DNA of 7,617 nucleotides from Desulfobacteraceae bacterium. GTDB taxonomy: Bacteria; Desulfobacterota; Desulfobacteria; Desulfobacterales; UBA11574. Positions 5,682 to 7,617 of this stretch are shown here, piece after piece. The stretch spans positions 1-7,617 of the forward strand of contig PKTV01000144.1 of the NCBI GenBank assembly GCA_002868985.1, given 5' to 3'. Below the pieces are notes generated by a model. That model did not search any database and was not told where the DNA came from. It saw only the letters and a list, made by a program, of their open reading frames with translations. Each line of letters starts with the position of its first letter. Within the stretch, counting starts at the first letter, position 1. Both the position numbers and the translations under genes were made by a program.

Positions 5682-6053
5682 ATGAAAAATACGGAAAGAC
5701 CCGTTGAAAAAAGAAGACATCACCGTTTACAGACTATAGATGGTATCTATGCAATAATTAATTATAAACCCACTATCTTTGGTCAAATTATTAACATTAG
5801 CAAGGATGGTATGGCGGTTCGTTATTCGAGTAATGGACGGCAGTTAAACGTGCCTTCCGAATCAGATGTCTTCATAATAGATAGCAATTTTTATATTGAA
5901 AAAATTCAGATAAAAATTGTTTCCGATTTTGAAATAGGTGATAAATTCCCTTTTAGTTCTCAAAAAAATAGGCAGCGATGTTTTCAGTTTAGACAAATGA
6001 AGTCCAGTCAGCACTTCCAGTTGGATTATCTCCTGCAGAACTACACAAAGTAA
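5682..6053 (+). CDS. PilZ-domain protein (probable cyclic-di-GMP receptor)
   Basis: This 123-residue single-domain protein has both halves of the PilZ cyclic-di-GMP motif: RxxxR as RRHHR (Arg11-Arg15) and [D/N]xSxxG as NISKDG (Asn38, Ser40, Gly43), 22 residues later. The usual barrel strands follow (MAVRY, DVFIID, IQIKIVSDFEI, RCFQFRQM), with a C-terminal helix FQLDYLLQNYT. It should bind cyclic-di-GMP in the cytosol and pass the signal to a partner. Its neighbour, the STAS-like protein, is a natural candidate. Asn replaces the commoner Asp at the first motif position, which is tolerated in the family. TTAGGAG at 5667-5673 overlaps the upstream stop and is 8 bases before the ATG, indicating translational coupling. 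The target process is unknown. Confidence 0.88.
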   Translation: MKNTERPVEKRRHHRLQTIDGIYAIINYKPTIFGQIINISKDGMAVRYSSNGRQLNVPSESDVFIIDSNFYIEKIQIKIVSDFEIGDKFPFSSQKNRQRCFQFRQMKSSQHFQLDYLLQNYTK

Positions 6054-6104
6054 AGACGCTCTGACAATGGTCGTAGACAGTCAGATGACCACCCAATATA
6101 ACAG

Positions 6105-6152
6105 TTCTGAAAAATATATAGGCCTTCTCTTTTCAGAAATTTAAACTTCTGA
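6105..6152. terminator. Overlapping alternative hairpins between convergent genes
   Basis: TTCTGAAAA (6105-6113) pairs with TTTTCAGAA (6130-6138) in a 9-bp stem. The second arm's TCAGAA (6133-6138) can instead pair with TTCTGA (6147-6152). The two stems exclude each other. The site lies between the PilZ gene and the oppositely oriented membrane protein gene, where a bidirectional terminator is expected. T-tracts are weak on both strands. Confidence 0.4.
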
Positions 6153-6175
6153 GAATACGCCTTTGGGCCGGATAA

Positions 6176-6493
6176 TCAAACGCTCGCCTGAGCGCCGTTG
6201 CGCACCCAATAGATGATACTGGCTGTAAAAAAATATATTCCGACAAATTCCATCAGCAGGTTAACAAGATAGAACCAAAGTCGATTGATAAACGACAAAG
6301 GAATAATGGCCAAAATGGCCACGAGAAAACAGCAGCCGATGGAGTAAAACGTATAGTAGTATCCCCTCGAGACAAGCCCGGAGAGGAAAAACATGCTGAT
6401 ATTTAATATAATCATGAGGTTGTTGAACCGGGATAGGTTTGCCCAGTATATTACCATATATTTTTCGTAGGACATTTCGATTTTAGAATACAT
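6176..6493 (-). CDS. Small membrane protein with three predicted helices, function unknown
   Basis: This 105-residue protein starts at the ATG at 6493 on the minus strand. GAGGGA lies about 6 bases upstream on that strand, a good ribosome-binding site. Hydrophobic segments are at about 25-41 (NLMIILNISMFFLSGLV), 48-68 (TFYSIGCCFLVAILAIIPLS) and 73-97 (WFYLVNLLMEFVGIYFFTAS, then IIYW). Tyr- and Lys-containing stretches sit between and before them. It is therefore probably an inner-membrane protein without a cleaved signal. No family is recognised. It converges with the PilZ gene and is divergent from the deacetylase gene, sharing a 123-base intergenic region with it. An internal Met7 could also start the protein, but the ribosome-binding site favours Met1. 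Confidence 0.6.
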   Translation of the reverse strand: MYSKIEMSYEKYMVIYWANLSRFNNLMIILNISMFFLSGLVSRGYYYTFYSIGCCFLVAILAIIPLSFINRLWFYLVNLLMEFVGIYFFTASIIYWVRNGAQASV

Positions 6494-6509
6494 CGCGTTT
6501 CCCTCATCA

Positions 6510-6536
6510 TTGACAATTCCATTTAAATTGAATAAT
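6510..6536 (+). promoter_or_regulatory. Probable promoter for the deacetylase gene
   Basis: There is a perfect -35 box, TTGACA, at 6510-6515. AATAAT at 6531-6536 (five of six matches) is 15 bases away, and TAATAA at 6533-6538 is 17 away with fewer matches. This would give a 5' leader of roughly 75 bases before the ATG at 6617. The left arm of the large inverted repeat (6521-6530) lies in the spacer, where a bound regulator could block polymerase. Confidence 0.45.
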
Positions 6537-6586
6537 AAGCCGACATAAATGTGTCGATAAGGTCTTTTAAACCTTACAATTTAAAT
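6521..6586. repeat. Nested inverted repeats in the divergent intergenic region
   Basis: A perfect 10-bp inverted repeat, ATTTAAATTG (6521-6530) and CAATTTAAAT (6577-6586), encloses two small hairpins placed end to end: CGACA/TGTCG (6541-6545, 6552-6556) and TAAGGT/ACCTTA (6558-6563, 6571-6576). A T7 run (6591-6597) follows 4 bases after the outer arm. It could be an operator pair, a structured leader or an attenuator for the deacetylase gene. No known riboswitch is recognised. Confidence 0.5.
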
Positions 6587-6616
6587 CCAATTTTTTTGAA
6601 AAATCAGGATTAAGAT

Positions 6617-7617
6617 ATGAGCGGACACCGTAAGGAAGTTCTTGTCTTTAGCGAGCGATTCAGCCGTCACAGTTATGGCCCCAATCACCCCTTGAAGGTG
6701 GAAAGGCTCCGGTTAACCATGGATTTAATCGAAGCCTATGGGTTATTCGATCGCCCCGGGAAACCATGGGTGGAAGCCCGGGAGGCTGATGAACAAGACG
6801 TGCGTCTGGTCCACACTTCCGAATACCTGGAAGTCCTCCGTCAGGCCAATACCGGCCAGGCGCCGTTACAATCAGGGCACTATGGCTTGGGGAGCGGCGA
6901 CAACCCGGTATTTTCAGGATTATATGACTGGTCCCTGCTGGTCACCGGAGCAACGTTGGAATGCATTCGCCAGGTCAGATATGAGAATCGCCGGATCGCA
7001 TTCAATATTGCCGGTGGGTTGCATCATGCGCTACCCGCCCGATCCTCCGGATTCTGTTACTTAAATGATCCGGCCATCGGAATTGCCCGAATGATTCAGG
7101 ATGGTTTGCGCGTTGTTTACCTGGATTTAGACGTCCATCACGGTGACGGCGTTGAATCGGTTTTTTATAACACGGACCAGGTGTTGACCATTTCCATTCA
7201 TCAAACCGGTCACAGCCTTTTCCCGGGCACCGGATTCCCCGAAGAAATGGGGCAAGGGCCGGGCCGTGGTTTTACCGTCAACGTACCCCTGGCTCCGGGC
7301 ACCGATGATGATCTGTATCTTTGGGTGTTTAAAGAAACGGTTCCGCCCTTGGTGCATGCCTTTGCCCCTGATGTGCTGGTCACCCAGCTGGGGGTGGACA
7401 CCTTTACAACCGATCCTTTGGCTTCCCTGAACCTTACCACCAAAGGTTTTTGCAAGCTGATACAAGAAATCAAGTCCTGGGGACTTTGTTGGGTTGCACT
7501 GGGCGGCGGCGGATACAACATAATGAACGTTGCACGGGCGTGGACCTCTGCCTGGGCGATAATGAAAGGGGTTGAGCTGTCCGACAACCTGCCGGACGAC
7601 TTTGTAAACAAGCACCG
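6617..7617 (+). CDS. Histone-deacetylase/AcuC-family deacetylase, 3' end outside window
   Basis: The open frame runs from the ATG at 6617 off the right edge (333 codons seen, no stop). AGGA at 6606-6609 is 7 bases upstream. The class I/II-type zinc deacetylase core is complete. It shows the tandem His136-His137 in IAGGLHHALPARSSGFCYLN, the zinc site in LDLDVHHGDGVE (Asp172, His174), the third ligand Asp261 in QLGVDTFTTDPLA, and the catalytic Tyr300 in GGGGYNIMNVARAW. It should remove acetyl (or related acyl) groups from lysine or a small amine in the cytosol. AcuC of Bacillus, the nearest well-known bacterial type, deacetylates acetyl-CoA synthetase. Acetylpolyamine amidohydrolases share the fold, so the substrate is open. 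The frame is GC-richer than the genes to its left. It is expressed away from the membrane protein gene, under a likely TTGACA promoter. Confidence 0.92.
   Translation, partial: MSGHRKEVLVFSERFSRHSYGPNHPLKVERLRLTMDLIEAYGLFDRPGKPWVEAREADEQDVRLVHTSEYLEVLRQANTGQAPLQSGHYGLGSGDNPVFSGLYDWSLLVTGATLECIRQVRYENRRIAFNIAGGLHHALPARSSGFCYLNDPAIGIARMIQDGLRVVYLDLDVHHGDGVESVFYNTDQVLTISIHQTGHSLFPGTGFPEEMGQGPGRGFTVNVPLAPGTDDDLYLWVFKETVPPLVHAFAPDVLVTQLGVDTFTTDPLASLNLTTKGFCKLIQEIKSWGLCWVALGGGGYNIMNVARAWTSAWAIMKGVELSDNLPDDFVNKH

Noticed and set aside
7127..7615. Long minus-strand open frames opposite the deacetylase, and the plus-strand frame at 6738-7064
   Set aside because: The plus-strand deacetylase frame carries every catalytic motif of its family over this whole stretch. 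The others are antisense or out-of-frame shadows of GC-rich coding DNA.

Overview
The window looks like a chromosomal stretch of a Desulfobacterota (delta-proteobacterial, Desulfobacterales-like) genome. That is an inference from protein style. It rests on a multi-PAS protein opening with a YEELEQRIKELE-type coiled coil and ending in a LuxR helix-turn-helix, a stand-alone AMPK-type glycogen-binding protein, a STAS-like/PilZ pair, and a TPR protein of the cyclase-TPR type. No rRNA, tRNA, CRISPR array, transposase or phage gene was found.

Layout. Positions 2-910 (+) hold the C-terminal 302 residues of a TPR protein whose start lies outside the window. Positions 911-1142 are an AT-rich spacer with duplicated short motifs and palindromes. 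Positions 1143-1793 (+) encode an HD-domain phosphohydrolase-like protein. Positions 2061-4259 (+) carry a four-PAS, coiled-coil, LuxR-HTH regulator. It is interrupted by two in-frame stops (TAG at 2367, TAA at 2784) while the reading frame stays perfectly in register, so it reads as a recently inactivated gene or one with base errors. A strong hairpin overlaps its stop codon. Next come a small four-cysteine protein (4445-4648, +) and a CBM48/AMPK-type glycogen-binding domain protein (4692-4988, +). A non-coding stretch of about 400 bases with hairpins and octamer repeats follows. A STAS-like protein (5395-5670, +) and a PilZ protein (5682-6053, +) form a tight two-gene unit. They converge on a three-helix membrane protein (6176-6493, -). 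That gene is divergent from a histone-deacetylase/AcuC-family enzyme (6617 to beyond 7617, +), which runs open off the right edge and is visibly GC-richer than the rest.

Working together. Most genes are small signalling or regulatory modules: PAS/LuxR, HD, STAS, PilZ and TPR. The only clear operon is the STAS-PilZ pair, where the second gene's ribosome-binding site overlaps the first gene's stop. The deacetylase is known in relatives to act on acetylated proteins such as acetyl-CoA synthetase, but nothing beside it in the window identifies its substrate. I see no convincing new defence or mobile system. The points most worth checking are the doubly interrupted PAS gene, the nested inverted repeats in front of the deacetylase, and the stand-alone glycogen-binding protein.
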